64,000 bases of DNA, from contig UNRJ01000005.1 in the NCBI GenBank assembly GCA_900537125.1, positions 62,001-126,000 of the forward strand. Reading direction: 5' to 3'. Shown here piece after piece: positions 52,038-62,191 of the stretch (position 1 is the stretch's first letter; every line of letters starts with the position of its first letter). The DNA is from Rhodobacteraceae bacterium Alg238-R152. Its GTDB lineage: Bacteria; Pseudomonadota; Alphaproteobacteria; Rhodobacterales; Rhodobacteraceae. Made by a program: the position numbers and the translations under genes. The notes beneath the pieces were generated by a model. That model was not told where the DNA came from. It searched no databases and saw nothing but the letters and a program-made list of their open reading frames with translations.

Positions 52038-54233
52038 TCAGTAAAAACTCTGAGGATCGATATCAACAGCCAGGCGTAGATCGCCTTTTAGACGGAACTG
52101 ACCGGTCCATTGTGCCAGCGCCTTTTGCAAGGGAGCCGCTTTGTCTGCTTTTACAAGCAACCGCACCCGATGACGCCCGCGCACACGCGCAATTGGTGCA
52201 GGCGCCGGTCCGTAAACCTCTGCACCAATGGCCTGTAGCGCACTCGCGTTACGGGCCAACGCGTTGCCGAGATCAAACACTTGTGACACGTCGCTGCCGG
52301 ACAGGATGATCCCGGCCATGCGTCCAAACGGCGGCACCACCGCCTGCCGTCGCTCATCTGATTGCGTCCGCCAAAACCCGATTTCGTCTCCGGTCAAAAT
52401 GGAGCGGATCACAGGGTGCTCCGGCTGAAAGGTCTGCAATAACGCCAACCCAGCACGTTCAGAGCGCCCCGCCCGCCCCGCCACCTGTCTCATCAACTGA
52501 AACGTCCGCTCCGCCGCGCGCAAATCGGAGCCTTGCAAGCCAAGGTCCGCATCAATCACGCCAACCAATGTCAGCAGCGGAAAGTTGTGCCCCTTCGCCA
52601 CCAACTGTGTTCCAATGATGATGTCGGCACCTCCATCTGCGATCGCTTGGATGCTTTCCTTCAACGCCCGAGCAGAGCCAAACAAGTCTGAACTCAACAC
52701 CGCTTGCCGTGCATCCGGCCACAGCTCTTGGGCCTCCTCCGCAAGACGTTCCACGCCCGGCCCAACAGGTGCCAGCTTACCTTCCACCTCACAGGATGGG
52801 CAGGCATCCGGCATCGGTTTGGTCTCTCCACATTGATGACATAGCAAGCGCTTCAGGAACCTATGTTCGACCATACGCGCGTCACAGTGGTCACAGCCAA
52901 TTTGATGACCACAGGCACGGCAAATTGTGACCGGCGCATAGCCACGGCGGTTGATGAACAACAGCGCTTGCTCGCCTTTGGCAATCCGCGCATCAACAGC
53001 GGCCTTCAAACTGGGGGAAATCCACCGGCTGCCCGGCAGGTCTTCAGCCCGCATGTCAATTGCGCGCATTTCGGGCAGCACCGATGCGCCATATCGGCTG
53101 GTCAACTCCAGCTTTTTGTATTTTCCGGCTTCTGCATTTGCCCAGCTTTCCAAGCTTGGTGTGGCTGACGCGAGAACCACCTGCGCGTTACACAATGCCG
53201 CCCGCAGCACAGCCATGTCCCGGGCATTATAAAGAACGCCGTCTTCTTGTTTGTATGAGGTGTCATGTTCTTCGTCGACAATGATCAGCCCAAGGTCGCG
53301 ATACGGCAAAAACAGCGCCGAGCGGGCACCAACCACCATCTGCGCACTCCCTTCGCCAATCATCTTCCACGTGCGCCGTCGTTCGGTCATGGTCACGCCC
53401 GAGTGCCATTCCGCAGGCTTTGCGCCAAACCGCGCCTCGACGCGGGTCAAAAACTCAGCGGTCAGCGCAATCTCAGGCAGCAACACAAGCGCTTGCCGCC
53501 CCATCCGCAGACACTCCGCAACAGCCTCCAAATACACTTCGGTCTTACCGGACCCGGTCACCCCACGCAGCAACGTGGTGCCGTAAGTCCTGCTTTGCAC
53601 CCCTGCGCGGAGTTCCCTGGAACCGGCCTCCTGATCCGCCGACAGCTCTTTGCCGCCGAAGTCTGGATCAAGACGCGGGAACGGCGTGTCTCGTGGCGCC
53701 GCTTCTTCGCGCACCACGCCTTGTTTCACCAAGCCCTTGATGACCGAGTTGGTCACCCCGGCCATTTCAGACAACTCACCCATTGTGAATGCCAAATCGC
53801 CGTAGTCGGCCAAGGTTGCCAACACCCGCCGCCGCGCATCGGTTTGCCGATCCGGTTCACCTTCGCCACGTCGGTAGATCTTCCGCATCGAAGGTGGGTC
53901 CGACAGCCCAGGTGCCCGTGTCGCCAGTCGCAACATCGCGTTCATGGGGGTTAGAGTGTACTCGGCCGCGCGCTGCAAAAAACCACGCATGTCCGCGCCC
54001 ATGGGTGCCACATCCAAGGCTCGGTGCGCGGGGCGAATTTTTGCAATGTCGTAGTCGCCTTTGCCCGGTCCCCAAACGACGCCCAGCACCTTGCGTGGCC
54101 CAAGCGGCACCTCAACAAACGCCCCCAACAACACTCCGCCTTTCGGTGCTTTGTAGTCCAGCATCCGATCCAACGGTTGCGTGGTCAGCACCGCAATCAA
54201 CGTACCTTCAGGAAAGAACTCTATCTCGCTCAA
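52038..54233 (-). CDS. priA: Primosomal protein N' (PriA helicase)
   Basis: A 731-residue replication restart helicase. The Walker A reads GVTGSGKTEVY (about residues 221-231), the DEEH box is in IIVDEEHD, and the Zn-binding Cys-rich insert CRACGHQIGCDHC...CHQCGETKPMPDACPSC lies near residue 440-480. Helicase motifs V and VI (IIGTQLVAKGHNFP, QVAGRAGR) follow. The N-terminal 3'-DNA-binding domain is present. Slightly shorter insertions than the E. coli enzyme, but the key residues are complete. It is divergent from the transaldolase gene. Confidence 0.96.
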   Translation of the reverse strand: MSEIEFFPEGTLIAVLTTQPLDRMLDYKAPKGGVLLGAFVEVPLGPRKVLGVVWGPGKGDYDIAKIRPAHRALDVAPMGADMRGFLQRAAEYTLTPMNAMLRLATRAPGLSDPPSMRKIYRRGEGEPDRQTDARRRVLATLADYGDLAFTMGELSEMAGVTNSVIKGLVKQGVVREEAAPRDTPFPRLDPDFGGKELSADQEAGSRELRAGVQSRTYGTTLLRGVTGSGKTEVYLEAVAECLRMGRQALVLLPEIALTAEFLTRVEARFGAKPAEWHSGVTMTERRRTWKMIGEGSAQMVVGARSALFLPYRDLGLIIVDEEHDTSYKQEDGVLYNARDMAVLRAALCNAQVVLASATPSLESWANAEAGKYKKLELTSRYGASVLPEMRAIDMRAEDLPGSRWISPSLKAAVDARIAKGEQALLFINRRGYAPVTICRACGHQIGCDHCDARMVEHRFLKRLLCHQCGETKPMPDACPSCEVEGKLAPVGPGVERLAEEAQELWPDARQAVLSSDLFGSARALKESIQAIADGGADIIIGTQLVAKGHNFPLLTLVGVIDADLGLQGSDLRAAERTFQLMRQVAGRAGRSERAGLALLQTFQPEHPVIRSILTGDEIGFWRTQSDERRQAVVPPFGRMAGIILSGSDVSQVFDLGNALARNASALQAIGAEVYGPAPAPIARVRGRHRVRLLVKADKAAPLQKALAQWTGQFRLKGDLRLAVDIDPQSFY

Positions 54234-54412
54234 TTGTCCCTCACGTCGCGCTTATCCGCACAAAATGTTACCGCTAACGCAAAATCCGCCCGCGAAGCGC
54301 ATTCCCACTTTCGGCAAAGCTCTCTATCGGGTAAAGCCAAGACAGCCGCAGCGCAATCCCGCAGTTGCATTCGCCGCCCTTTCAGACCTGCACACGCAGG
54401 AGAGGAGATGAC

Positions 54413-55066
54413 ATGAAATTCTTCGTAGACACCGCCGACATCGATGCCATTGCCGAGCTGAACGCCACCGGCATGGTCGATGGCGTAACCACCAACCCGT
54501 CCCTGATCAAAAAATCCGGTCGTGACATTCTCGAAGTCACCAAAGAAATCTGTGATCTCGTCGACGGTCCTGTTTCCGCCGAAGTGACCGCCACGGACGC
54601 GGCCAAAATGATCGCAGAAGGTCGCAAACTCGTAGAGATTGCAGACAATATTGCAGTGAAAGTACCGCTGACTTGGGATGGCCTGAAAGCGTGTAAAACG
54701 TTGACCGACGATGGCCACAAAGTGAACGTGACTCTGTGTTTTTCTGCCAATCAAGCGCTGCTCGCTGCCAAAGCGGGCGCAACGTTCATCTCACCTTTCA
54801 TTGGCCGTCTGGATGACATCAATATGGATGGCATGGATTTGATCGAGGACATCCGTCAGGTCTATGACAACTACGGTTTTGACACCGAAATCCTCGCAGC
54901 CTCCATTCGCACCGTCAACCACGCCACCCAATGTGCACTGGTTGGTGCTGACGTGATGACCGCCCCTCCCGGTGTGATCAAGTCCATGATCAACCACCCG
55001 CTAACCGACAAAGGTTTGGCGACCTTCTTGGCGGACATCAAAGACGCAGGCATCAAGATTCTGTAA
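54413..55066 (+). CDS. tal: Transaldolase, TalC/FSA type
   Basis: A 217-residue small transaldolase of the TalC/fructose-6-phosphate aldolase subfamily. The catalytic Schiff-base Lys is K83 in AVKVPLTW, and the family opening [10 protein letters not shown] is present. It acts in the non-oxidative pentose phosphate pathway, transferring a dihydroxyacetone unit; whether it is a true transaldolase or a fructose-6-phosphate aldolase cannot be told by motifs alone. The start is the ATG after AGGAGAGGAGAT; an upstream frame extension lacks coding character. Monocistronic with a strong terminator. Confidence 0.94.
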   Translation: MKFFVDTADIDAIAELNATGMVDGVTTNPSLIKKSGRDILEVTKEICDLVDGPVSAEVTATDAAKMIAEGRKLVEIADNIAVKVPLTWDGLKACKTLTDDGHKVNVTLCFSANQALLAAKAGATFISPFIGRLDDINMDGMDLIEDIRQVYDNYGFDTEILAASIRTVNHATQCALVGADVMTAPPGVIKSMINHPLTDKGLATFLADIKDAGIKIL

Positions 55067-55090
55067 CGATCAGCGTTTAAGTCATTTTCT

Positions 55091-55119
55091 AGGCCCGGGC
55101 ATTGCTCCGGGCCTTTTTG
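55091..55119 (+). terminator. Transaldolase terminator
   Basis: Arms AGGCCCGG and CCGGGCCT with an 8-base loop, then TTTTTG. It lies 25 bases past the transaldolase stop. Confidence 0.92.
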
Positions 55120-55193
55120 TAAATGCCATGTGATTGCCCCCCTGAAGGCCACCGTGCTACGGTTTGGGACAATAAGAGGCCGAGCACCCGTTT

Positions 55194-56204
55194 ATGAGCA
55201 CTGCACTAGACAAATTCCAACGTTTGGAAGGCATCGCGCTGTGGCGTGAAACACCAGATGTGCAACGGCGCGAAGTGATTGTCTCCGTCGGCGATGCAAC
55301 TCTGGTCATCAAAGATTCACAAGACCGCGCCTTAACCCATTGGTCGCTACCAGCGGTGCGCCGTCTCAATCCCGGCCAACGGCCTGCAGTGTTCTTTCCA
55401 GACGGGGATTCTGACGAAACACTAGAAGTCGACGAAACACATGCGGATCTTGTGGAGGCCATCGAAAAGCTGCGTAAGGCTGTGGCCCAACCCTCCGCTG
55501 TCACTGGAAAGTTGCGAAAAGCCGTTCTGACCTTCACAACCGCGTCGGTGATTGGTCTCGCTGTATTTTGGTTGCCAGATGCGCTTGCCAACCATGCCAT
55601 GCGCGTGGTGCCCAATGTGGCCCGACAGACCATCGGCCAAGATATGCAGCAACTCGCCACTCGTCTGACCGGTCAACCCTGCAGCGCGCCGCTTGCCGTT
55701 CCCGCAACCGACGCCCTACAAAAGCGTCTGCAGGTGCGGGCCATTTCCGTGCTGCCCAGCGCACTCCGCGAAGCTATCGCCTTGCCGGGAAATATCATTT
55801 TGCTGGGCCGCGATACAATCGAAGATTTTGAGGACCCTGATGTGGCGGCGGGCTATATTGTCGCCGCACAAGTTGCCTCTCCTGATCCGCTTCGGAGCGT
55901 TTTGGAGACCGGAGGCATCAGGGCAAGTCTTCGGCTTCTCACCACTGGCGCCTTGTCCGAAGACCTTTTGATGCGCCATATCGAATTGTTGATCAGCGCC
56001 CCACCAGAAGCCGCAACCGATGATGACTTGATCAAAGCATTTGAAGAAAAGCGGGTGCCCCTGCAACCCTATGCGCTGGCACGCGATCCATCAGGCGAAA
56101 GCACACTCCCGCTGATCGAGGCTGCTCCGTTCACGGAAGCACCACCTGAACCCATCTTAATTGATCGCTATTGGGTGGCTCTTCAAGGTGTCTGCGGCAG
56201 TTAG
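55194..56204 (+). CDS. Membrane-anchored protein resembling M48 peptidases without the zinc motif
   Basis: A 336-residue protein. Residues 1-100 form a soluble N-terminal part (beta-strands and a short helix), then one hydrophobic segment (about 107-130, AVLTFTTASVIGLAVFWLPDALA). The C-terminal region contains ALPGNIILLGRDTIEDFEDPDVAAGYIVAAQ, which lines up with the M48 pattern LPGG-IxVxxGLLxxxxxEdELAxVLAHE. The HExxH that should follow reads YIVAAQ, so both zinc His residues and the catalytic Glu are missing. It is therefore either a non-catalytic M48 relative or an unrelated protein with a chance match. Possible roles are as a scaffold or regulator. It follows a terminator, so it is an independent unit. 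Confidence 0.6.
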   Translation: MSTALDKFQRLEGIALWRETPDVQRREVIVSVGDATLVIKDSQDRALTHWSLPAVRRLNPGQRPAVFFPDGDSDETLEVDETHADLVEAIEKLRKAVAQPSAVTGKLRKAVLTFTTASVIGLAVFWLPDALANHAMRVVPNVARQTIGQDMQQLATRLTGQPCSAPLAVPATDALQKRLQVRAISVLPSALREAIALPGNIILLGRDTIEDFEDPDVAAGYIVAAQVASPDPLRSVLETGGIRASLRLLTTGALSEDLLMRHIELLISAPPEAATDDDLIKAFEEKRVPLQPYALARDPSGESTLPLIEAAPFTEAPPEPILIDRYWVALQGVCGS

Positions 56205-56226
56205 GTCCGCCGCAGACCTTAACCAC

Positions 56227-57564
56227 TTATTGACGCACAAACGCGCCGCCAAATCCGGCGTTCTGTGTTTTTGCAAGCGCCGCGTTGGCACCATCTGCAC
56301 CTGAAAACGGCCCCGCGAGTACCATCCGCTGCGTCACCCCATTGCGCTCATATTTACCAATCCGAACCGGAAGCCCAAGGCGTTTGACCTGCTTGGCCGC
56401 AGCTTGTGCACCGGCGGCATCGCTGTAGGTGCCAACCTGGACATAGGGTGTGCCTGCCAACCGCAGGGATTTTGTGGTCGGTTCAGATTTTGTGGACACC
56501 GTGGCGGGTGCAACTGAAGTGCTGGCCGCACGCGCAACCACGTCGCCATTCTCAGATGTCTCGACAAGTTTGCCTGGCACCGACGTTGTCCAAATTTGCG
56601 CCATTTGCGCCTGCCCCGCGAGGGTCATTTCCGCCCGGCGTTCATTTAGGCGCCCATCATCAAATGCGCGGCGATATCCTTCCGGCACAACCGACACAAC
56701 CTGTGTGTGTGTGTTGGCCTCATAAACATGGCGCGGCACAACCCGCACATCGGGATCAACTTCACCAACTTTCACAACGGTGCCAACCGGTGGCCGACGC
56801 AGAGAGCTGTTTTGGTCAAATCGCATTTTTGGCGGTTGTGCAGTTGAGCGGCCCGTTCCCGGCGTGACCGGCGACAGCGCCTGAGGACCACAGCGGACCG
56901 GCGATCCTTTCCAAGTTGTCACACCTTCACGACAAGGTGACACCACACCAGCGGCACGAGGCGCTTGCTTCGTCGTACGGCGCACGGTGGACGGCGCAGT
57001 GGTTGTTGTCGGCGCGGGTTGAATAACCTTGGGCGCAGCTACGGTGGCTGCCGGAGCCGCGGTTCTGGTTGTGGTCTTTTTTGTCGTGGTTGCTGGACGC
57101 GCAGCTGTCGGCGTTGTGTAAAGCGGCGCACCTTTGGCTTGCTTTGGCGCAGTGGTGGTACGCGTCGTTGTCTTGGTTGTGGTTGTAGCTGGGGCTTTGG
57201 TTACTGCCTTAGGTGCTGCGGCCACCGAAGGTGTACCCGCTTCCGGTGCGGCAGGCTGAATTTGCACCACATTTTTGTCGAGTTTTGGTGCTGCACTTGT
57301 GGTGGTCTGCGCCTTAGAGAAGGTCGGCTTGAACCCACAGATCACCTTGCGGTCCCGCGTTACACGCGGCACCCAAGTTGTCGCCCCATCAACACCCGCG
57401 CGGATGTAAACACACCCACGGCTGTCGACAAATTGTTTACCCTTGAAATCATTCGGCGGGAACTCCGCCGGGATTTCGTTTGAACTAATGGACTGCGCAG
57501 TGACCGCGCCTATGCCCAAGGAACTCACGATCACGCCGATCGCAATAACTCTGGTCAGTTTCAT
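56227..57564 (-). CDS. SPOR-domain secreted protein
   Basis: A 445-residue protein with signal peptide (residues 1-23, MKLTRVIAIGVIVSSLGIG, cleavage after VTA). It has a Pro/Thr/Ala-rich low-complexity middle part with Thr clusters (about residues 105-210), then a central region with CREGVTTWKGSPVRCGPQ, and a C-terminal SPOR domain (about residues 370-445, PYVQVGTYSDAAGAQAAAKQ...). SPOR domains bind glycan strands lacking stem peptides, typically at the division site. The N-terminal part has a Cys pattern (GCVYIRAGVDG...CGF) not recognised. Likely a cell-division or envelope protein; exact role unknown. Confidence 0.86.
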   Translation of the reverse strand: MKLTRVIAIGVIVSSLGIGAVTAQSISSNEIPAEFPPNDFKGKQFVDSRGCVYIRAGVDGATTWVPRVTRDRKVICGFKPTFSKAQTTTSAAPKLDKNVVQIQPAAPEAGTPSVAAAPKAVTKAPATTTTKTTTRTTTAPKQAKGAPLYTTPTAARPATTTKKTTTRTAAPAATVAAPKVIQPAPTTTTAPSTVRRTTKQAPRAAGVVSPCREGVTTWKGSPVRCGPQALSPVTPGTGRSTAQPPKMRFDQNSSLRRPPVGTVVKVGEVDPDVRVVPRHVYEANTHTQVVSVVPEGYRRAFDDGRLNERRAEMTLAGQAQMAQIWTTSVPGKLVETSENGDVVARAASTSVAPATVSTKSEPTTKSLRLAGTPYVQVGTYSDAAGAQAAAKQVKRLGLPVRIGKYERNGVTQRMVLAGPFSGADGANAALAKTQNAGFGGAFVRQ

Positions 57565-57641
57565 ATTGCCCCCACAAGATGTAGGGGCACCTTAGCCGGT
57601 TTGTTTCCAACGAGTAAACCGTTGAAAACACGAAATTTGAC

Positions 57642-58271
57642 CTATTGAGTACCAAACATACGGTCACCCGCATCGCCCAAACCAGGCAAGATATAGCCCT
57701 TCTCGTTGAGCCGCTCGTCCAGCGAAGCGGTTACAATTGGCACATCCGGGTGAGCTTCTTTCATACGCGCCACACCCTCAGGAGCCGCCAGAAGACACAG
57801 GAAGCGAATGTTGGTCGCGCCTTCTTTCTTGAGCAGATCTATCGCCGCAGCCGAGCTGTTGCCGGTTGCCAGCATTGGATCAACGGCAATGACCAGTCGC
57901 TCGTCCAGCTCGCTTGGGGCCTTATAGTAGTATTGTACCGGCTCAAGCGTTTCTTCATCCCGATACAACCCAACAAAACCAACGCGGGCTGATGGCACCA
58001 GCTCCAACATCCCGTCCAACAGACCGTTTCCCGCCCGTAGAATGGATACCAGCGCCAACTTGCGCCCCGCCAAAGTTGGCGCATCCATCTCCACCATCGG
58101 CGTCTGAATTTTCTTGGTGGTCATCGGCAGCTCACGGGTGACCTCATACGCCAAAAGTTGGCTGATCTCGCGCAGCAAGCGGCGAAACTCACCGGTCGAG
58201 GTCGCCTGATCGCGCATAATGGTCAGCTTGTGCTGTACCAGCGGGTGATCCACTACTGTCAAATGATCCAT
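57642..58271 (-). CDS. upp: Uracil phosphoribosyltransferase
   Basis: A 209-residue UPRTase that converts uracil and PRPP to UMP. The PRPP-binding loop [20 protein letters not shown] is near residues 127-146, and the C-terminal uracil-binding stretch [16 protein letters not shown] is intact. It overlaps the add stop codon by one base (TGATG), the last gene of the nucleoside-salvage operon. Length and motifs are standard; identification is secure. Confidence 0.97.
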   Translation of the reverse strand: MDHLTVVDHPLVQHKLTIMRDQATSTGEFRRLLREISQLLAYEVTRELPMTTKKIQTPMVEMDAPTLAGRKLALVSILRAGNGLLDGMLELVPSARVGFVGLYRDEETLEPVQYYYKAPSELDERLVIAVDPMLATGNSSAAAIDLLKKEGATNIRFLCLLAAPEGVARMKEAHPDVPIVTASLDERLNEKGYILPGLGDAGDRMFGTQ

Positions 58272-59257
58272 CAGACTTGCTCCAAACGTTTGGCTACTTT
58301 TGCCTTGGTATCCGCGTCACAGAAGGCTGCGTCAAGCGCGGTCTGATTGAGCGCAGCAAAATCGCTCGCATCCCACCCAAAGGCCTTGGACAGTTCTTTA
58401 TATTCACGCCGCATGGTGGTGTGGAAGAATGGCGGGTCATCCGTACTCACAGTCACCTTCACCCCTGCGTCCCGCAATTTCTGGATTGGGTGGCTGGCGA
58501 AATCCGGGAACAAACCGAGCACCACATTCGACCCCGGGCAGACCTCCAAAGTGATCTGACGTGCGACCAACTCTTTGACCAATTCAGGATCTTCGATACT
58601 ACGCACACCGTGACCAATGCGCTCCACATTCAAGTCATTGATCGCGTCCCGAATGCTCTCTGGCCCGCCAAACTCACCCGCATGGGTGGTCAGCTGCAAC
58701 CCTGCTTCCTTGGCTTGTTCAAATGCATAAGAGAACGTACCCTGTGTGAACTGGCCTTCATCCCCGCCCATGCCAAAGCCGGTGACGAAATCACCTGCAG
58801 TCTCTGCGGCACAAAGCGAAGAGGCCTTGGACTTGTCCGACCCAAAGTGACGCACCGCCGTTACAACACCGCGTAAGGTGATGCCATGTTTGGCCTCTGC
58901 CGCGTCTGCCGCTTCTCGAATGGCCGACAGATACTCGCGCCATGCACCCACATCGCCACCACCACAGAAGTCAGGGCTGATGAAGCTTTCGGTATACACC
59001 ACGCCATTCTTCGCGCTTTCTTCCAAGATTGCCGTGGTCAGACGGGCAAACTCTTCCGGCCCGGTCAACACAGAGGTCGCGGCCTCATAGGTGCTCAGGA
59101 AGTGCACAAAATCCCGAAACGCATACCCACCGTCTTCCGCAAAGATCTTGCTCAGATCGACGTTCTTTTCATGCGCCAACTGCTTGATAAACGCTGGCGG
59201 GGCTGCGCCCTCGTGGTGCAAATGCAGTTCAATTTTTGGCAGGTCAGCAACGCTCAC
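58271..59257 (-). CDS. add: Adenosine deaminase
   Basis: A 328-residue zinc adenosine deaminase producing inosine. Ligands are His12 and His14 in ELHLHHEG, the catalytic Glu and His in HAGEFGG, and the terminal SDD-type Asp in [11 protein letters not shown]. The start is a GTG in a GTGA overlap with the deoB stop. Fifth of six genes in the nucleoside operon. Sequence length is standard for bacterial ADA; a role on adenine (adenine deaminase) is a possible alternative in this subfamily, but the adenosine type fits the operon best. Confidence 0.93.
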   Translation of the reverse strand: MSVADLPKIELHLHHEGAAPPAFIKQLAHEKNVDLSKIFAEDGGYAFRDFVHFLSTYEAATSVLTGPEEFARLTTAILEESAKNGVVYTESFISPDFCGGGDVGAWREYLSAIREAADAAEAKHGITLRGVVTAVRHFGSDKSKASSLCAAETAGDFVTGFGMGGDEGQFTQGTFSYAFEQAKEAGLQLTTHAGEFGGPESIRDAINDLNVERIGHGVRSIEDPELVKELVARQITLEVCPGSNVVLGLFPDFASHPIQKLRDAGVKVTVSTDDPPFFHTTMRREYKELSKAFGWDASDFAALNQTALDAAFCDADTKAKVAKRLEQV

Positions 59258-60462
59258 AAGAAACTCCTTCCACGGGGTGGTGTGATCCCCAGATGAGTGG
59301 CCACCGTTGCGGCCACATCGACAAAATCTACAATTCCGGCCTCTTTCACGCCCACACCAGCCGCCAATACAGGCACACGTTCACGGGTGTGGTCGGTTCC
59401 GGTCCAGCTCGGGTCATTGCCGTGATCTGCGGTCAGGATCAAGAGATCATCTGCCTTCAATTTTTGAAGGACTTTTCCGATTTCCAAGTCAAACCACTCC
59501 AGCGCACGTGCATAGCCGGAAATATCGCGGCGATGTCCGTACAAACTATCAAACTCCACAAAATTGGCAAATGTCAGGCTGCCATCTTCGGCGGTCTGCA
59601 CCAAGGCCTGCAGGTCTCCCATCAGCTTGGCGTCCGCCCCTTTGGTGCAATCATCAATGCCCGCCATGGTGAAGATGTCGCCAATCTTGCCAACCCCATG
59701 CACCTTGCCACCGGCATCCTGCACCCAATTGGTCAACAGCGGCTCCGGCGGAGCAATCGCATAGTCCCGACGGTTGGTGGTGCGGGTGAACCCATTCTCA
59801 GCGTCCCCCACAAACGGTCGCGCGATCACCCGGCCAATCTTCATCGCGTGCAATGTCGGCGCAAGATCCTGACACAGCTTCAACAAGCGTTCGAGATCAA
59901 ATATCTCTTCATGTGCGGCAATCTGATAAACGCTGTCAGCAGAGGTGTAACAAATTGGCTTACCGCTTTTGACATGCTCCGCACCAAGATCGTTGATGAC
60001 CACGGTGCCCGAAGCATGACAATCCCCAAGAATGCCATCCACGCCGGCCAGCTCACACACCATCTTGGTCAAATCAGCTGGAAAACACGGTTCCTCCTTG
60101 GGGAAGTACCCCCAATCCCAAGGCACCGGCAAGCCGGCCAATTCCCAATGCCCGGATGGCGTGTCTTTGCCCGGACTGACTTCCGTCGCAGCGCCCCAAG
60201 CCCCTTGAGGCTCGGCATCCAGTCCCGGCGTGGCGTCGCCTGAAGCCAATCGACAGGCCGCACCCAGCCCCAAAGCATCCAAATGGGGCACCTTTAGCGC
60301 CCCACTGCGCCCGCCTTCTGCGCGTCCCTCCGCGCATGCCTGCGCAATATGCGCCAAGGTATTTGCGCCAGTGTCGGGGCGGTCTTCATTGAAAAATTGT
60401 GCAGCATCCGGCGCACCACCGATGCCAACCGAGTCCATTACAACCAAAAATGCCCGTGCCAT
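59254..60462 (-). CDS. deoB: Phosphopentomutase
   Basis: A 402-residue Mn2+-dependent phosphopentomutase that interconverts (deoxy)ribose 1-phosphate and 5-phosphate. It has the metal-binding DSVGIGGAPDA at the N-terminus and the TADHGNDPSWTGTDHTRE motif near the C-terminus, both diagnostic. The catalytic Thr region GKDTPSGHWEL is present near residue 90. The ATG overlaps the deoA stop by one base. It links the deoA product to central metabolism. Confidence 0.96.
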   Translation of the reverse strand: MARAFLVVMDSVGIGGAPDAAQFFNEDRPDTGANTLAHIAQACAEGRAEGGRSGALKVPHLDALGLGAACRLASGDATPGLDAEPQGAWGAATEVSPGKDTPSGHWELAGLPVPWDWGYFPKEEPCFPADLTKMVCELAGVDGILGDCHASGTVVINDLGAEHVKSGKPICYTSADSVYQIAAHEEIFDLERLLKLCQDLAPTLHAMKIGRVIARPFVGDAENGFTRTTNRRDYAIAPPEPLLTNWVQDAGGKVHGVGKIGDIFTMAGIDDCTKGADAKLMGDLQALVQTAEDGSLTFANFVEFDSLYGHRRDISGYARALEWFDLEIGKVLQKLKADDLLILTADHGNDPSWTGTDHTRERVPVLAAGVGVKEAGIVDFVDVAATVATHLGITPPRGRSFL

Positions 60463-61766
60463 CAGCGGCTCCTTTCATGGATAAGCGGTGGCATATCCGG
60501 CACTTCTCCACCAATGTCCATGGCCGCTAACACTGCGGAGGCGGCGGCCTCTGCCTTATCCTCACGGCTGGCATGTACGCGCAACAACGGATCACCAGCT
60601 TTCACCGCTGCCCCAAGGCGCACCACCTCAGAAAAACCAACGGCCATATCCAACACGTCACTTTCCACCATGCGCCCTCCGCCAAGCCCAACAACCGCCA
60701 GGCCCAACGCCTCCCCGTCAATCGCGGTGACAAACCCGTCACAGGGCGCTTTCACTTCCCGGATCACCGAAGCCTCTGGTAAGAACCGCCGCCACTCCTC
60801 GACAAACCGCATCGGTCCACCATGTGCGGCGACCATCTTGCCAAACCGTTCTGCCGCTTGTCCGTTGGCCAGCACTTCTGCCATCTTGGCAACGCCTGCT
60901 TCAACGTCCGAAGCCAGACCTGCGTTTGCCAACAAGACGCCCCCCAGCGACACACTCAACTCCGCCAGAGGACCGCTTTTGGTGCCACAAAGCACCTCCA
61001 TGCACTCCGCCACTTCCAGTGCGTTGCCCAAGGATGGCGCAAGCGGTTGGTTCATATCCGAAATCACGGCGCTGGTTGGACATCCTGCCAAGTTGGCCGT
61101 GCTCACCAAGGAATCCGCGAGCGCCTCAGCGTCTTGCAGCGTTTTCATAAACGCACCACTGCCAACCTTCACGTCAAGCACCAAGCCATGCAGCCCCGCG
61201 GCGAGTTTCTTGGACAGTATTGACGCTGTGATCAGCTCAAGGCTTTCAACGGTCCCGGTCACATCGCGCACCGCGTAGAGCCGCTTGTCCGCAGGGGCCA
61301 ATTCCGCTGTCGCGCTGACGATCGACGTCCCAACCTCACGCACAACTCTCTCAAACTGGTCCTCATCCAGCCCGGTTTGATAACCGGGAATGGCCTCCAG
61401 CTTGTCGAGCGTCCCACCCGTGTGACCAAGTCCACGCCCGGATACCATTGGCACATAGGCCCCACAGGCTGCCAGGGCAGGTGCAAGCACCAAGCTCACA
61501 CAATCGCCAACGCCCCCGGTCGAGTGCTTGTCGAGCGCAGGCCCCGGCAAATCCCAAGACATAGCGTCCCCACTGTCTCGCATCGCCAGCGTCAACGCCA
61601 CGCGCCCCTCTTCAGACAAGCCTCGCACACACACGCCCATGGCAAAGGCCCCGGCCTGCGCATCACTCACCGTGCCGTCCGCTAAGCCTCTGGCAAACCA
61701 GGCCAGTTCCTCACGACTGGGATCTTCTCCTTTGCGCAGCTGCGCGATGATGGCCCGTGCGTCCAT
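60462..61766 (-). CDS. deoA: Thymidine phosphorylase
   Basis: A 434-residue pyrimidine nucleoside phosphorylase that splits thymidine and deoxyuridine into base and 2-deoxyribose 1-phosphate. The signature KHSTGGVGD is at residues 80-88 (phosphate site), with KVGSGAFMK further on and the alpha/beta domain continuing to the C-terminus. The length agrees with DeoA. The gene overlaps deoB at its end and lies 17 bases from the cdd gene. Identification secure. Confidence 0.96.
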   Translation of the reverse strand: MDARAIIAQLRKGEDPSREELAWFARGLADGTVSDAQAGAFAMGVCVRGLSEEGRVALTLAMRDSGDAMSWDLPGPALDKHSTGGVGDCVSLVLAPALAACGAYVPMVSGRGLGHTGGTLDKLEAIPGYQTGLDEDQFERVVREVGTSIVSATAELAPADKRLYAVRDVTGTVESLELITASILSKKLAAGLHGLVLDVKVGSGAFMKTLQDAEALADSLVSTANLAGCPTSAVISDMNQPLAPSLGNALEVAECMEVLCGTKSGPLAELSVSLGGVLLANAGLASDVEAGVAKMAEVLANGQAAERFGKMVAAHGGPMRFVEEWRRFLPEASVIREVKAPCDGFVTAIDGEALGLAVVGLGGGRMVESDVLDMAVGFSEVVRLGAAVKAGDPLLRVHASREDKAEAAASAVLAAMDIGGEVPDMPPLIHERSR

Positions 61767-61783
61767 GGGTGTCTCCTTATGTA

Positions 61784-62191
61784 TCAGTCGCGGTCTTGGT
61801 GATCGGCATCCATGTGATCTGCACCAAAGGCTCCTGGCAAAAGCTCAGCCATTGTCATGCTCACGCGCACACCGTCCAAGTTCGCCAGCGTCACTTTCGT
61901 GTCCGAAGACCCAAACTCCGCCAGCTTTTGGCGGCACCCTCCACATGGGCTCACCGGTTGTTTGCTATCAGCCACCACAAACACTTCCGTCAGACGGGTC
62001 TCCCCCGCCGCCACCATCGCAGCGATCGCGCCCGCCTCCGCACATGTGCCTTCTGGATAAGCGATATTCTCAACGTTGCAGCCCGCATAGATAGTGCCAT
62101 CTTCCGAGCGGATCGCAGCGCCAACTTTGAAGTTCGAATACGGTGCATAAGCGTTTTCGCGCACCGCAAAGGCGGATTTTTCCAAACTCAT
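61784..62191 (-). CDS. cdd: Cytidine deaminase
   Basis: A 135-residue small tetrameric-type cytidine deaminase. Zinc and catalytic residues are in TCAEAGAIAAM (Cys and Glu) and PCGGCRQKL (the Cys-x-x-Cys pair), the standard three-Cys site. It deaminates cytidine to uridine. Its start overlaps the preceding cupin gene stop by four bases (ATGA), so they are coupled. It is the second gene of the operon. Confidence 0.96.
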   Translation of the reverse strand: MSLEKSAFAVRENAYAPYSNFKVGAAIRSEDGTIYAGCNVENIAYPEGTCAEAGAIAAMVAAGETRLTEVFVVADSKQPVSPCGGCRQKLAEFGSSDTKVTLANLDGVRVSMTMAELLPGAFGADHMDADHQDRD

